Origin: a virus
IMG/VR virus record: IMGVR_UViG_3300034072_000758
Span: 1 to 64,000 of that record
Reading direction: 5' to 3' (one strand)
DNA: 64,000 bases
The notes under the pieces are model-generated. The model saw only the letters and a list, made by a program, of their open reading frames with translations. It searched no databases and had not been told where the DNA came from. This document shows positions 1 through 7,707 of the stretch, piece after piece; the stretch's first letter is position 1, and each line of letters begins with the position of its first letter. A program made the translations under genes and the position numbers.

Positions 1-1
1 C

Positions 2-127
2 GATGAAGCCAAGGATAAGATCATCGAAGAACTCCGTGATCAGGACTGGTATCAGGTCGTGGAATATACGACCAAGGAAGACGGAACTTCGACCTCGGAA
101 ATTGTCTATAAGCGCGGTCGTTTATAA
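2..127 (+). CDS. 3' end of an unknown gene (partial)
   Basis: The window opens inside a reading frame whose last 41 codons are present, ending in residues YKRGRL and TAA. The fragment is charged (many D, E, K) and resembles no family I recognise. A strong intrinsic terminator follows directly, so this is the last gene of its transcription unit. The real start lies outside the window. Confidence 0.7.
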   Translation, partial: DEAKDKIIEELRDQDWYQVVEYTTKEDGTSTSEIVYKRGRL

Positions 128-149
128 GCCTTCTTCGGAAGGCTTTTTT
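128..149 (+). terminator. Rho-independent terminator
   Basis: GCCTTC-TTCG-GAAGGC forms a 6-bp stem with a UUCG tetraloop, followed by six T. It directly follows the TAA of the partial first gene. Confidence 0.9.
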
Positions 150-208
150 CTTGCCTGTCTAATTTCTCTGTGATAGCTTTTACTTTCATCAAAAAAAGTA
201 GGCGAAAT

Positions 209-592
209 ATGGACCGGACACTTATCATTCTGAGCGAAATGGGTGACATCGAACTCAATTGGGATTCCAAGCACGACGATGAAATCAAAACGCTGATCGA
301 AAAGAAAATGGCCGCTGGGATGATCTTCTTCGTGATTAAGCCGGTGCTCGGTTTCATTCCGATGAAAAAGAAACTCACCGCGAACTGGTCGGACGGTCAA
401 GTCAACCCGGACGATCTCAAGACCCGCCGTATCTCCGTCAAAGACGAACATATCGAAGAACTCTTCTCGGCTGGGAAACTGAAACTGTCTCGTAGCGAAG
501 AGACGAAGTTCGAGACTGTCCGCAAAGCCAAGGATGCTGCTGACGTAGTGGCTAACCGCTGTATGGGAACCAGAGCGCTCGCTGGCGGCTAA
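209..592 (+). CDS. Unknown phage protein
   Basis: This is a 127-residue protein from the ATG at 209. A GTG at 170 would extend it, but that sits just after the upstream terminator, and AGTAGGCG before 209 is a plausible ribosome-binding site. The N-terminal half alternates hydrophobic and acidic residues with a beta-rich MIFFVIKP segment. The C-terminal part is basic and helical. I recognise no family. It shares one base (TAATG) with the next gene, so the two are probably translationally coupled. Confidence 0.6.
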   Translation: MDRTLIILSEMGDIELNWDSKHDDEIKTLIEKKMAAGMIFFVIKPVLGFIPMKKKLTANWSDGQVNPDDLKTRRISVKDEHIEELFSAGKLKLSRSEETKFETVRKAKDAADVVANRCMGTRALAGG

Positions 593-1203
593 TGTCAAAT
601 ATTACGGTTCACCAAAATCAATTCAAAAAGCTATTTGACAGATCGTTCGTTATTGACGATCTAACAGATGGTGGCGAATACGCGAATTATGAGATCGCTA
701 AGAAAGGTGCTCACGGGTCTTTGCTGTCGGCATTTAGTAAGAAGCATGAAAATCTTCATTTGTGCGACATTTGTATTTACACACCAAATGTTCCTCTAGC
801 GGATCATATCGCATCCATAGTGATGCATATCCGCGCCGGGGAAGAAGAATCGGTTCTTCGAATTGGTAATTTCTTCAACATAACGTCTCTTGAGCCGTGG
901 ATGTATAAATTCGAGGCCCCGGAGCATTTAAATCGTGTTGCGGCTCGACTGAATGGTCAAGAAATCGTGACGGTACGTGATATTCAACCTTCGTTTGTTA
1001 CGCGATTGATTGCCGATATTAAAGAAAACAATCCACCCCGCCTCATGAAGAAGCGCGCCCGATTGAAAAACAAAGCACGTTCAATTGTCAAAAAAGAAAT
1101 TCTCGGTCTGATTTTCAAAGATAATTCTCCCGGTCTATTGTATAGGCATAATAACAAACCGAAAACTATTTCGCTTCATATCGACCGTATGGAAATCGCA
1201 TGA
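592..1203 (+). CDS. Unknown phage protein
   Basis: This is a 203-residue soluble protein with a strongly basic C-terminal third (residues about 145-175, rich in K and R), which could contact nucleic acid. No domain is recognised. It lies between an unknown gene and peptide deformylase with one- to four-base overlaps on both sides, suggesting a three-gene cotranscript. Confidence 0.65.
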   Translation: MSNITVHQNQFKKLFDRSFVIDDLTDGGEYANYEIAKKGAHGSLLSAFSKKHENLHLCDICIYTPNVPLADHIASIVMHIRAGEEESVLRIGNFFNITSLEPWMYKFEAPEHLNRVAARLNGQEIVTVRDIQPSFVTRLIADIKENNPPRLMKKRARLKNKARSIVKKEILGLIFKDNSPGLLYRHNNKPKTISLHIDRMEIA

Positions 1204-1742
1204 TCCTACCTATTCTGTCTCACCCCAATCCAATCTTGGATTCGTATTCGGTTTATGTGCCGAAGAATGAGCCTGTGGGTGAACTAATCGACAACATGTT
1301 CGAGACCATGTACGCAGCCAATGGTATAGGTTTGGCTGCTGTTCAAGTCGGCGTCCGTTGGCGCATTATCGTGATCGATCTACAAGATGGCTCCGACCCC
1401 CTTCATTTGATCAACCCGGAGTTCGACAAGATTTCGGGCATTCTGTCAGAAGGGATTGTTGAAGGCTGTTTGTCGGTCCCAGACGAATTGTTACAAGTTC
1501 CTCGCTTCACTTGGTCCGAGATCAAATATTTCGACCGATATTGGAAGCCTCGGACTTTGCGGGCTGAGGGCATCCTTCAAATTTGCCTATCACATGAGAT
1601 CGATCATTTAAACGGAAAGACGTTGGCTTCTCGTAAAACGTGGTACGAGCGCGAAGCTTCGCGCCGCTGGGAAGAAACACAAGAGACGTATCCATATCAA
1701 AGCTATGTCGATCTGATGAAATCATCCATACCGCATGACTAA
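1200..1742 (+). CDS. def: Peptide deformylase
   Basis: It removes the N-formyl group from nascent polypeptides in the cytoplasm, the first step of N-terminal maturation. All three family motifs are present: GIGLAAVQ (residues 42-49), EGCLSVP with metal-ligand Cys90, and HEIDH (132-136) with two metal-ligand His and catalytic Glu133. At 180 residues it is near full bacterial length and has a short charged C-terminal tail. The ATG overlaps the previous stop (ATGA). Deformylases are known in marine phages, where they are thought to sustain host protein synthesis. Here it accompanies IF-1, TrpRS, SmpB, ClpS and ClpP in the same window. The 3' end overlaps the convergent next gene by about 20 bases. 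Confidence 0.95.
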   Translation: MILPILSHPNPILDSYSVYVPKNEPVGELIDNMFETMYAANGIGLAAVQVGVRWRIIVIDLQDGSDPLHLINPEFDKISGILSEGIVEGCLSVPDELLQVPRFTWSEIKYFDRYWKPRTLRAEGILQICLSHEIDHLNGKTLASRKTWYEREASRRWEETQETYPYQSYVDLMKSSIPHD

Positions 1743-2084
1743 TTCTGCGAAGATCGTTTCCAATCGCTCGTAATCAATAGGAACTTCTGGATTATCTTGT
1801 TCCATTGTCATGTCGTGGAGGACTTTCGAATCACCGTTTATCAAAAAGAAATAGAACAACGCACCGCAAAAGCGAAACTCAATTCGCGTTATGTTGTTAT
1901 CGTTTCGTTTTATACTACGACCATGAACGACTTCATCACCCATATCGGTCAAAACATACATAACGTCTCTTGTATTTACTACCACATTACCCAACCGTTC
2001 GTCAAAATCTCGGTATGGGCCTGTACGGTAATTCTCAATTATGGCAAGCCATATGAATTTTTGCTTCCAAATTTCAGTCTTCAT
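1722..2084 (-). CDS. Unknown phage protein
   Basis: This 120-residue protein is convergent with deformylase. It contains an aromatic beta-rich core (FRFCGALFYFFLI, about residues 70-82) and an acidic C-terminus. The opposite strand also has an open frame here, but that one lacks a ribosome-binding site and has unlikely composition. No homologous family is recognised, and no clear promoter was found. Confidence 0.5.
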   Translation of the reverse strand: MKTEIWKQKFIWLAIIENYRTGPYRDFDERLGNVVVNTRDVMYVLTDMGDEVVHGRSIKRNDNNITRIEFRFCGALFYFFLINGDSKVLHDMTMEQDNPEVPIDYERLETIFAELVMRYG

Positions 2085-2108
2085 ATGGCGATTATCTCAT
2101 AATTTAGG

Positions 2109-2136
2109 TTGACCTTCAATCATCATTTAGTTTAAA
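2109..2136 (+). promoter_or_regulatory. Weak early-type promoter
   Basis: TTGACC, a 16-bp spacer and TTTAAA lie about 30 bp upstream of the YqeY-like gene. The spacing matches the promoter class seen throughout this window, but the -10 is poor. Confidence 0.35.
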
Positions 2137-2168
2137 AGAGAAGTCTTATATTTTAAAGGAACGAGACA

Positions 2169-2750
2169 ATGTTGATCGCTCGCATCAAATCTGACTATAT
2201 CGCCGCTCGCAAATTCAAGTCGGAAGACGCTCAAGAGACCGCCACCAACGCGGTCAGGAAGACGCTTCTGTCTACGCTCGTGGGCGAAATCGATATGATC
2301 GGTAAGAACGCCACAGCGGTCGAACTGGCCGAACACATCAAAGTGGGTGGTAAGTGGGTGCTTGGCTATACGGTCAATGATCCGTCACCCGATGCAGAAC
2401 GTTCTATGATCAAGGCAGAAATCAGTAAGCCTCGTGAAACTACCGATGAAGAAGCCCTCGACAAAGTGACTAAGTTCGCCAAGTCGCTGCGTAGCAACAT
2501 CGAAGTGTTTGCGAAAGCTCAAAAGCTGGAAGACGCCAAGAAGGCGGCTTTGGAGCTTGAAATTCTGTCGGCTTATTTGCCTAAGCAAATGAGCGACGAA
2601 GCCGTTCAAGACATCATCATGGACGCTCTCGCGTCTGGTGCGGCTGAGCGAAACATTGGTTCAGTGATGAAGTTTCTGAAAGCCAATTATGACGGACTGT
2701 ACGACTCGAAGAAAACTTCGGGCCTTATAAACGATATTCTCAAGAGCTAA
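2169..2750 (+). CDS. YqeY/GatB-tail-like protein
   Basis: This is a 193-residue helical protein. Its C-terminal ~70 residues match the YqeY family pattern: LEILSAYLPKQMS, then a helix, then GSVMKFLKANYDG and a final helix. This fold is shared by the tail of the amidotransferase subunit GatB and by free-standing YqeY, where it is linked to tRNA recognition. The N-terminal half also resembles YqeY (Ala- and Lys-rich helices). A role in tRNA-related metabolism is inference from the family and from the translation genes nearby. It is followed after 14 bp by the RING/TerD-like gene, with an AAAGGGGG ribosome-binding site between them. Confidence 0.75.
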   Translation: MLIARIKSDYIAARKFKSEDAQETATNAVRKTLLSTLVGEIDMIGKNATAVELAEHIKVGGKWVLGYTVNDPSPDAERSMIKAEISKPRETTDEEALDKVTKFAKSLRSNIEVFAKAQKLEDAKKAALELEILSAYLPKQMSDEAVQDIIMDALASGAAERNIGSVMKFLKANYDGLYDSKKTSGLINDILKS

Positions 2751-2764
2751 CAAAGGGGGCTACC

Positions 2765-4984
2765 ATGAAAGAACTTATTGATCTCTACAAGCTGATCTAT
2801 GTCGATACGACCGAAACTCGTATCGTAGATCGCCAGAAGGTATTCGCTTTCAACGCCGAACTGGCGTTGTCTGGTTACTCTCTCACGGAACGCGCTATCA
2901 GCGTTCTTCAAGCGACTTCGGATGAATCCTTCATGAATATTCGTTCGGAGGTTCTTTCGGCGCTGGAAAATCCGTCTTACACGGACAGAACCCTTTTCAG
3001 CAAGTTTCCATACGAGACGCCTGATCAATGGGCCTATCTGAACAAGCGCATTCTGTCGCATCAGCACAATGATGAACTTCTGCGTCGTAATAACGTGACC
3101 ATTCTATCGTGTGGTCACGCCATCCATGATGCTCTATTCGACCTGAACGACTTCGGTGCTTGCCCGGTCTGTCAAGAAAACGTGCCGGAACTGACTGGTA
3201 AGTCCAGCAAGCTTCTGGATTTCGAATCGGTAACTCCTCTTAAGCCTCTCGGTGTGGTGACTGAACAGGGTGTCAGCAAGATCGTGCGCGGTCTCCTGTC
3301 GCGCAATTCTTCCCTATCCCCGGCTGAAAAGGCTCTTATCCTGAAATACGGCAAGACCGAAGATTTCGACGTGGACGAAGTGTTTAAAGAAACGCTTCCG
3401 TTCCTGTTCGTTCATTCGGCTGATCCGATGTCGGTTCAGAAGCATATCTCTGGTCTGTCGGATATTCTGCGCATCGCGTCATATGTGAGCAACGAAAGCG
3501 CGGACCTGTCCTTGAAAGACAATACGAAATTCAAGCTCTCGACGGCTCGCAAGAAGCAAATCCTGCGCCTCATGGAAAACTCGATCAATGATCAGTCGAA
3601 TGAAGACCTGATGCGATACCGCGAACGCTGGTTGAAGCTGGGTAAGCTTCTGGCTATTGGATCGGAAGAAAATCGCCGTAAATACCCGAAGACGTTTGCG
3701 GCTTTCGACACCCTGCGTAACGATCCCAAGAGCATCGATACGTACAATCGCTTTGCAGAGCGTTTGGTACGCGCTAAGGTCAAGAAAGCCTCCAAGGGCG
3801 CTCTGGCTGATGCGCTGGCTGGTCTCGCTGCGCCTGTGGACGGTTTCACTACCGCTGATCTTGAACGTCTGGCGACCCGCCCTGCGGAGTTCGCCCGCCG
3901 CCTCGATTTCCTCCTGCGTAATGTAGAAAATGGTTCGGAAATTCTGAACCTGTTCGGAAAGTCGGTGGTCAAGAAGATCACCAAAAAGATGCTGTTCGAA
4001 CTGATCAGTGCTTTCCGTTATCGTATGAAGAACCTTGGAGTTCCGCTTAACCGTGCCTTCTTCCCGAAGGGGAATACGAACAATGTGAAGGTCATCCCTG
4101 ATCGTCGCACGAGCATCAATTCGAACCTGAGTTCCGATCTGTTCAAAGCCATCGACATCATGTCGGAGGAACTATTCAATCGTAACCAAGCTGAAACGCC
4201 GCTGGGTAAGGTATTCATCGATGGTGCGCTGGACGATGTTCTTGTGCCATTCAATCGCCGTGGCGATTCGGATGTTTCCGACAAAATGCTCAAGGGGTCT
4301 CGCTACCACTTTGATCATTCGGGGATCATTCGCGCGTTCCTCTTCTGGAATGATCCATCGGATGTTGACTTGTCGGTCGTGTGTTATGACGAGCATTTTG
4401 TCCAGACGGAACAGGTATCGTTCAGAAATTTGAGCGGTTCGGGTATGGTTCACTCCGGGGACATCACCAACGGTCAGGGCGGCGCAGCGGAATATATCGA
4501 CATCGATGTTTCCAAGCTGAAAAAGAACGTCCGATACGTGGCAATGATGGTGTACCTGTATTCGTATAACGGCGGCGGCGACCGCGCCAAGGCATTTGAG
4601 AACTTCGAATGTTATGCCGGGGTCATGCGCCGCGACAAACTGGCTTCGGGTGAGAAATTCGAACCAGCTTCGGTCGAGTTCAAGTTCAACGTCAACGCTC
4701 GCAAGACGCAAGCTATGCCGGTGCTGATCGATGTTCGTGAGGACAAGATCATTTATCTGGACATGGCCGTAGGTAACAACTACGGGGCTTGTGTCGAAGG
4801 CGAGAACATGACCGATCTGATCCGGGTGTTCGCGGACATGAAGGTGTCCAAGCCTACTCTCAAGGACGTTCTGACTGTCACCGCTTCGGCGCGCGGTGAG
4901 ATCGTGGATAATCGAGAAGACGCGGATGTGATCTATGATCTCACCACGGACATCGATACAATCCTTTCGGATTGTGGTATTTAA
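2765..4984 (+). CDS. RING-finger / TerD-like protein (MXAN_6230/SCO0854-like)
   Basis: This 739-residue protein has an N-terminal zinc-binding module of RING/zinc-ribbon type (Cys116, His118, Cys133, Cys136 in CGH...CPVC). A long helical middle follows, then a C-terminal region (about 490-740) resembling TerD/TerF beta-sandwich domains: FLFWNDPSDVDLSV, then GDITNG, then a Tyr-rich strand and an NARKTQAMPVLIDV segment. The arrangement matches the uncharacterised bacterial family named MXAN_6230/SCO0854. TerD domains bind calcium and belong to tellurite-resistance and stress/phage-defence gene clusters. What a phage does with it is unknown. Options are interference with host Ter-type defence or a structural role. 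It is followed by a strong terminator. Confidence 0.7.
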   Translation: MKELIDLYKLIYVDTTETRIVDRQKVFAFNAELALSGYSLTERAISVLQATSDESFMNIRSEVLSALENPSYTDRTLFSKFPYETPDQWAYLNKRILSHQHNDELLRRNNVTILSCGHAIHDALFDLNDFGACPVCQENVPELTGKSSKLLDFESVTPLKPLGVVTEQGVSKIVRGLLSRNSSLSPAEKALILKYGKTEDFDVDEVFKETLPFLFVHSADPMSVQKHISGLSDILRIASYVSNESADLSLKDNTKFKLSTARKKQILRLMENSINDQSNEDLMRYRERWLKLGKLLAIGSEENRRKYPKTFAAFDTLRNDPKSIDTYNRFAERLVRAKVKKASKGALADALAGLAAPVDGFTTADLERLATRPAEFARRLDFLLRNVENGSEILNLFGKSVVKKITKKMLFELISAFRYRMKNLGVPLNRAFFPKGNTNNVKVIPDRRTSINSNLSSDLFKAIDIMSEELFNRNQAETPLGKVFIDGALDDVLVPFNRRGDSDVSDKMLKGSRYHFDHSGIIRAFLFWNDPSDVDLSVVCYDEHFVQTEQVSFRNLSGSGMVHSGDITNGQGGAAEYIDIDVSKLKKNVRYVAMMVYLYSYNGGGDRAKAFENFECYAGVMRRDKLASGEKFEPASVEFKFNVNARKTQAMPVLIDVREDKIIYLDMAVGNNYGACVEGENMTDLIRVFADMKVSKPTLKDVLTVTASARGEIVDNREDADVIYDLTTDIDTILSDCGI

Positions 4985-4990
4985 TATAAG

Positions 4991-5014
4991 CCCCACCTTC
5001 GGGTGGGGTTTTTT
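4991..5014 (+). terminator. Rho-independent terminator
   Basis: CCCCACC-TTCG-GGTGGGG stem-loop followed by TTTTTT, seven bases after the RING/TerD-like gene. Confidence 0.93.
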
Positions 5015-5027
5015 CTGAGTAAAGCGT

Positions 5028-5501
5028 ATGTGTAAGCACAATAAATGGGATGCTCGATGGATGGGTATGTGTAATCATATCGCGTCATGGAGCATCGATG
5101 AATCGCGCAAGATCGGTGCGGTGATTGTGGATGACCGCAATGACGTGATCTCTATGGGGTGGAACGGGCCTCCTAGAGGGATCGATGATACACAAGAGCG
5201 CATTCACATTCGTCCCGAAAAATACAAATGGTACGAACACGCTGAACGCAATGCCCTCTATAACGCCGCTGCGAATGGTCGTAAGCTGGTAGGGTGTAAG
5301 ATTTACCAGAACATGTACCCCTGCGCCGATTGCGCCCGTGGGATCGTTCAGAGTGGAATTGTAAAGGTCATTACAGTCGAACCCAATTGGGATGATGCTA
5401 CCTACCGGGATGACTTTGCTGTGACTAGGTTGATGCTGGAACAGGCTGGGGTAAGCGTCCAGTTCATCGAAGGCGAACATTTGGAGAGAAAAGATGACTA
5501 A
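5028..5501 (+). CDS. Deoxycytidylate (dCMP) deaminase
   Basis: It converts dCMP to dUMP, feeding thymidylate synthesis for phage DNA. The zinc-dependent deaminase signature is complete: HAERN (zinc-ligand His71, proton-shuttle Glu73) and PCADC (Cys99, Cys102). The substrate loop GWNGPPRG follows an early strand. At 157 residues it is typical of short dCMP deaminases. It pairs functionally with the dUTPase at 19.8 kb, which also yields dUMP. It starts just after a terminator and overlaps the next gene by 8 bases. Confidence 0.92.
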   Translation: MCKHNKWDARWMGMCNHIASWSIDESRKIGAVIVDDRNDVISMGWNGPPRGIDDTQERIHIRPEKYKWYEHAERNALYNAAANGRKLVGCKIYQNMYPCADCARGIVQSGIVKVITVEPNWDDATYRDDFAVTRLMLEQAGVSVQFIEGEHLERKDD

Positions 5502-5967
5502 AGACGAGTTCAATTCTGGCTTTGTTTTTCAACCGCATTTGGTTTCTATCTTTGATTTTCATGTGCTGGTCGCAACACCGGGCTATTCCGGCGTAAAAAT
5601 CGAAGGTCTCGTTAATAAAATGATTCCCTCGGAAGAGTTCAATGATAAAACTCTGAGAGAAATTTATACCTCGGAATTGATGTCGTGGATTAATTCTTTG
5701 ATTTTCGCTAATACGAATATCATATGGGTGAATGACTCCCTGACCGTCAATAAAAAGGTGGTAGCCACCGTATACCCGATGGGGAATGTCATTGGGATGG
5801 GGAATGGGGCTATCTGGTATAGTTTATATATTGAAGGTAAAAAATTCGGGAAGTTTGAATCCAAGATATTAGCCAGATCAGCGGCCAGAGAGTTTATTAT
5901 TGATTGGGCCACCAAACTACGATCCATACACATCACAATAAATGGCGATCTAAATTATACCGAGTAA
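5494..5967 (+). CDS. Unknown phage protein
   Basis: This is a 157-residue protein with an aromatic and beta-rich middle and a helical end. It overlaps the dCMP deaminase gene and has a good GGAGAG ribosome-binding site inside that gene's end. Base composition is AT-richer than the deaminase. No family is recognised. It abuts the convergent next gene. Confidence 0.6.
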   Translation: MTKDEFNSGFVFQPHLVSIFDFHVLVATPGYSGVKIEGLVNKMIPSEEFNDKTLREIYTSELMSWINSLIFANTNIIWVNDSLTVNKKVVATVYPMGNVIGMGNGAIWYSLYIEGKKFGKFESKILARSAAREFIIDWATKLRSIHITINGDLNYTE

Positions 5968-6465
5968 CTAGATCAGTCTCATAATGAGTGATAATAGGAA
6001 CTCATCTGGTTCACGTATGGAATACGAAAAAGCTTCGTATACAACTGGCCTAGATGGGTTCTTGCGCCGCCAGTCCTGTTGGACTTCAATAATCCATTCG
6101 TCTGTCGATAGATACGCTATATCGAACGTGCGATCATTGTTGATGTTTATTTTTGCGTACAGGTCATTCGGGGTAATTTCAAAATGAATGTCGGCGTCCC
6201 AGCCGTGATTACCAACAGCATATTGCTTTCTTACCCAATTACGAACGATATTATCGAACCGCCGCGATTCGGTCTTTGTGTACTGGTGGCTGAACTTAAA
6301 CTTTTCGTCTTCCGAAAGCGTAGCTTCATACGCCTCAATACGCTTCCGGCTTTGTTCCCGAAGCGCAGCCATTTCGGTCTCGAAATCGAAATCGGGATCG
6401 TCAAATGACTTGGGGGTCCGTTGAGACCCCCTTATCTTATTGTATGTGGTGGTGAAGACCTTCAT
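5968..6465 (-). CDS. Unknown phage protein
   Basis: This 165-residue protein has a charged coiled-coil-like stretch (about residues 28-60, EMAALREQSRKRIEAYEATL) and a beta-rich C-terminal half. It starts directly at the stop of the upstream NYN-like gene, so it is its downstream operon partner. A GGGGGTC/GACCCCC inverted repeat lies inside its first 20 codons and could damp its translation. Function unknown. Confidence 0.6.
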   Translation of the reverse strand: MKVFTTTYNKIRGSQRTPKSFDDPDFDFETEMAALREQSRKRIEAYEATLSEDEKFKFSHQYTKTESRRFDNIVRNWVRKQYAVGNHGWDADIHFEITPNDLYAKININNDRTFDIAYLSTDEWIIEVQQDWRRKNPSRPVVYEAFSYSIREPDEFLLSLIMRLI

Positions 6466-7223
6466 CAGGCGCGGGTCTTGACGGTCGTGATGCCAGCCTT
6501 GGCCTCGGCTGGCTTGTGGAACGGCGGCTTCGGGAGTTCCTTATGGAAGACCGGAAGGTCGAACAGTTCCAGAAAGCCGGTCGCAACCTTGGTCAGACGC
6601 TCGTTGGTGAACGTGGCCTGTTCGGGAACGACTGCTGCCCCGGCATCGATGCGATCATCGATGTCATCTTCGGAGATATTCGACGCGATCAGCGTGATTT
6701 CCAAGTCCTTGAAGCTGGACTTGAGACGATGAAGCGTGTGCGAAACGTCCGCGTTAGTGGTCAGGATGACGATGTGGCGACCGCCCGAAACGACATACTT
6801 GGTCAGTTCGATGGTCAGGTCGTTGTACATGAAGTGACGCGCATTTTCGTGAGCGAAGGTGTCGTCTTGCTTGATGCCGCGCGAATTGTAGGTGGTGGTC
6901 ACCACGTCGAAGCCGTTGGCTTGGAGCCAGTCGAGAGTGCGAACGAACGGATTGTAGCCGTTGTTTTCCTTCTTTTCCAGAACGGAGAAGAACTGGTGCG
7001 TGGCGATCTGGAAGCTTTCGACCGCCCACTTGCGAAGCGCGGCGAAGTCGGGCTTGGTTTCACCCACGTATTGATTGGTTTCGGGGTCGAGGTTGGCCTT
7101 TCGCAAAAGGCCACCGAGCGAAGCATAGTCGATGAAAAGCTGCGCCGGGATGTCCTTCTTGGTGAGAAGGGCTTTCACAGCCAGAATTTCGGACAGGACT
7201 TCGGCGTTCGATGGGTTTGACAT
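6465..7223 (-). CDS. Possible NYN/PIN-like ribonuclease domain protein
   Basis: This 252-residue protein has an architecture suggesting the NYN (LabA/DUF88-like) branch of PIN-fold nucleases. Visible pieces are LFIDYASLGG (Asp32) as first strand, LDWLQANGFDVVTTTY, a NDLTIELTKYVV helix (Asp135), and then IVILTTNADVSHTL (Asp159) and LEITLIA. The spaced acidic residues fit a metal-dependent RNase centre, but the similarity is distant. The ATG has an AGGAGA site. A promoter and a 5' leader hairpin lie upstream. The tail after residue 215 is Pro/Lys rich. Alternatively it is an unrelated Rossmann-like protein. Confidence 0.5.
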   Translation of the reverse strand: MSNPSNAEVLSEILAVKALLTKKDIPAQLFIDYASLGGLLRKANLDPETNQYVGETKPDFAALRKWAVESFQIATHQFFSVLEKKENNGYNPFVRTLDWLQANGFDVVTTTYNSRGIKQDDTFAHENARHFMYNDLTIELTKYVVSGGRHIVILTTNADVSHTLHRLKSSFKDLEITLIASNISEDDIDDRIDAGAAVVPEQATFTNERLTKVATGFLELFDLPVFHKELPKPPFHKPAEAKAGITTVKTRA

Positions 7224-7269
7224 ATTTTGTTCTCCTAAGAGAGTTGAAGATAATTAAACAAATCATAAG

Positions 7270-7286
7270 CCAGCTATTACGGCTGG
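7270..7286 (-). promoter_or_regulatory. 5'-leader hairpin
   Basis: CCAGC...GCTGG stem-loop near the 5' end of the mRNA predicted from the promoter at 7295-7322. It could stabilise the transcript of the NYN-like gene. Confidence 0.35.
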
Positions 7287-7294
7287 ATTTTCCA

Positions 7295-7322
7295 ACCGTA
7301 CCACAGGAAATAGATTAGTCAA
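7295..7322 (-). promoter_or_regulatory. Early-type promoter for the NYN-like gene
   Basis: TTGACT, 16-bp spacer, TACGGT on the minus strand, with transcription start near 7288 and about 65 nt of leader before the ATG at 7223. Confidence 0.65.
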
Positions 7323-7337
7323 TAGACTTTGTTAAAT

Positions 7338-7631
7338 TTATTTGTGAAGCGTGTAAGAAATAACCGACCCACTTGTGAAGCGTGGATCATATTGACTAAA
7401 AGAATGCGTAATGTGCGATTCACCATCAGCACTTACAACACTATACGGGGCGAGAGACGCAACCCACTTATCAGCCAATTCAATTTCTTCTGGGTCCATG
7501 TCTGAATCATCACCGTTGATCAGATACGAAGCCCAAGCTTCTGGACCATCTATAGTCTCGACTTCGATTTCTTCATTGAGGTTATCTTCGTTCAAAAGAC
7601 TTTCGTTAACAATATTCATGAAATCGCGCAT
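7338..7631 (-). CDS. Unknown protein with capsid-targeting-like leader
   Basis: This is a 97-residue acidic protein. It begins MRDFMNIVNE followed by SLLNE, close to the T4 capsid-targeting leader MKTYQEFIAE, which prohead protease removes after Glu. The rest has an acidic D/E-rich centre (DGDDSDMDPEEIE type) and ends in an aromatic beta segment. A late promoter motif lies upstream. It may be an internal head protein delivered with the DNA. Function otherwise unknown. Confidence 0.6.
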   Translation of the reverse strand: MRDFMNIVNESLLNEDNLNEEIEVETIDGPEAWASYLINGDDSDMDPEEIELADKWVASLAPYSVVSADGESHITHSFSQYDPRFTSGSVISYTLHK

Positions 7632-7663
7632 AGTAAATAACCTTTTTAATTGATAAGTATATT

Positions 7664-7672
7664 CTATTTATA
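7664..7672 (-). promoter_or_regulatory. Late promoter, TATAAATAG
   Basis: A near-perfect T4-type late -10 element on the minus strand, about 32 bp before the start of the leader-bearing 97-residue gene, so this transcript has a short leader. Confidence 0.6.
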
Positions 7673-7707
7673 GTATATTGTTTAAATCGAAGAGAGAATA
7701 GAGTAAG

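Noticed and set aside
1797-2102. Plus-strand frame opposite the 120-residue gene after deformylase
   Set aside because: No ribosome-binding site, odd composition, and it would overlap almost wholly with the better minus-strand gene.
6408-6434. GGGGGTC/GACCCCC hairpin as a terminator after the NYN-like gene
   Set aside because: It has no T run on the minus strand and lies inside the coding start of the following gene, so at most it is a translational element.
6516-7220. Plus-strand frame opposite the NYN-like gene
   Set aside because: Low-complexity Val/Gly/Asp composition typical of an antisense shadow. The minus-strand gene has a promoter and SD site.
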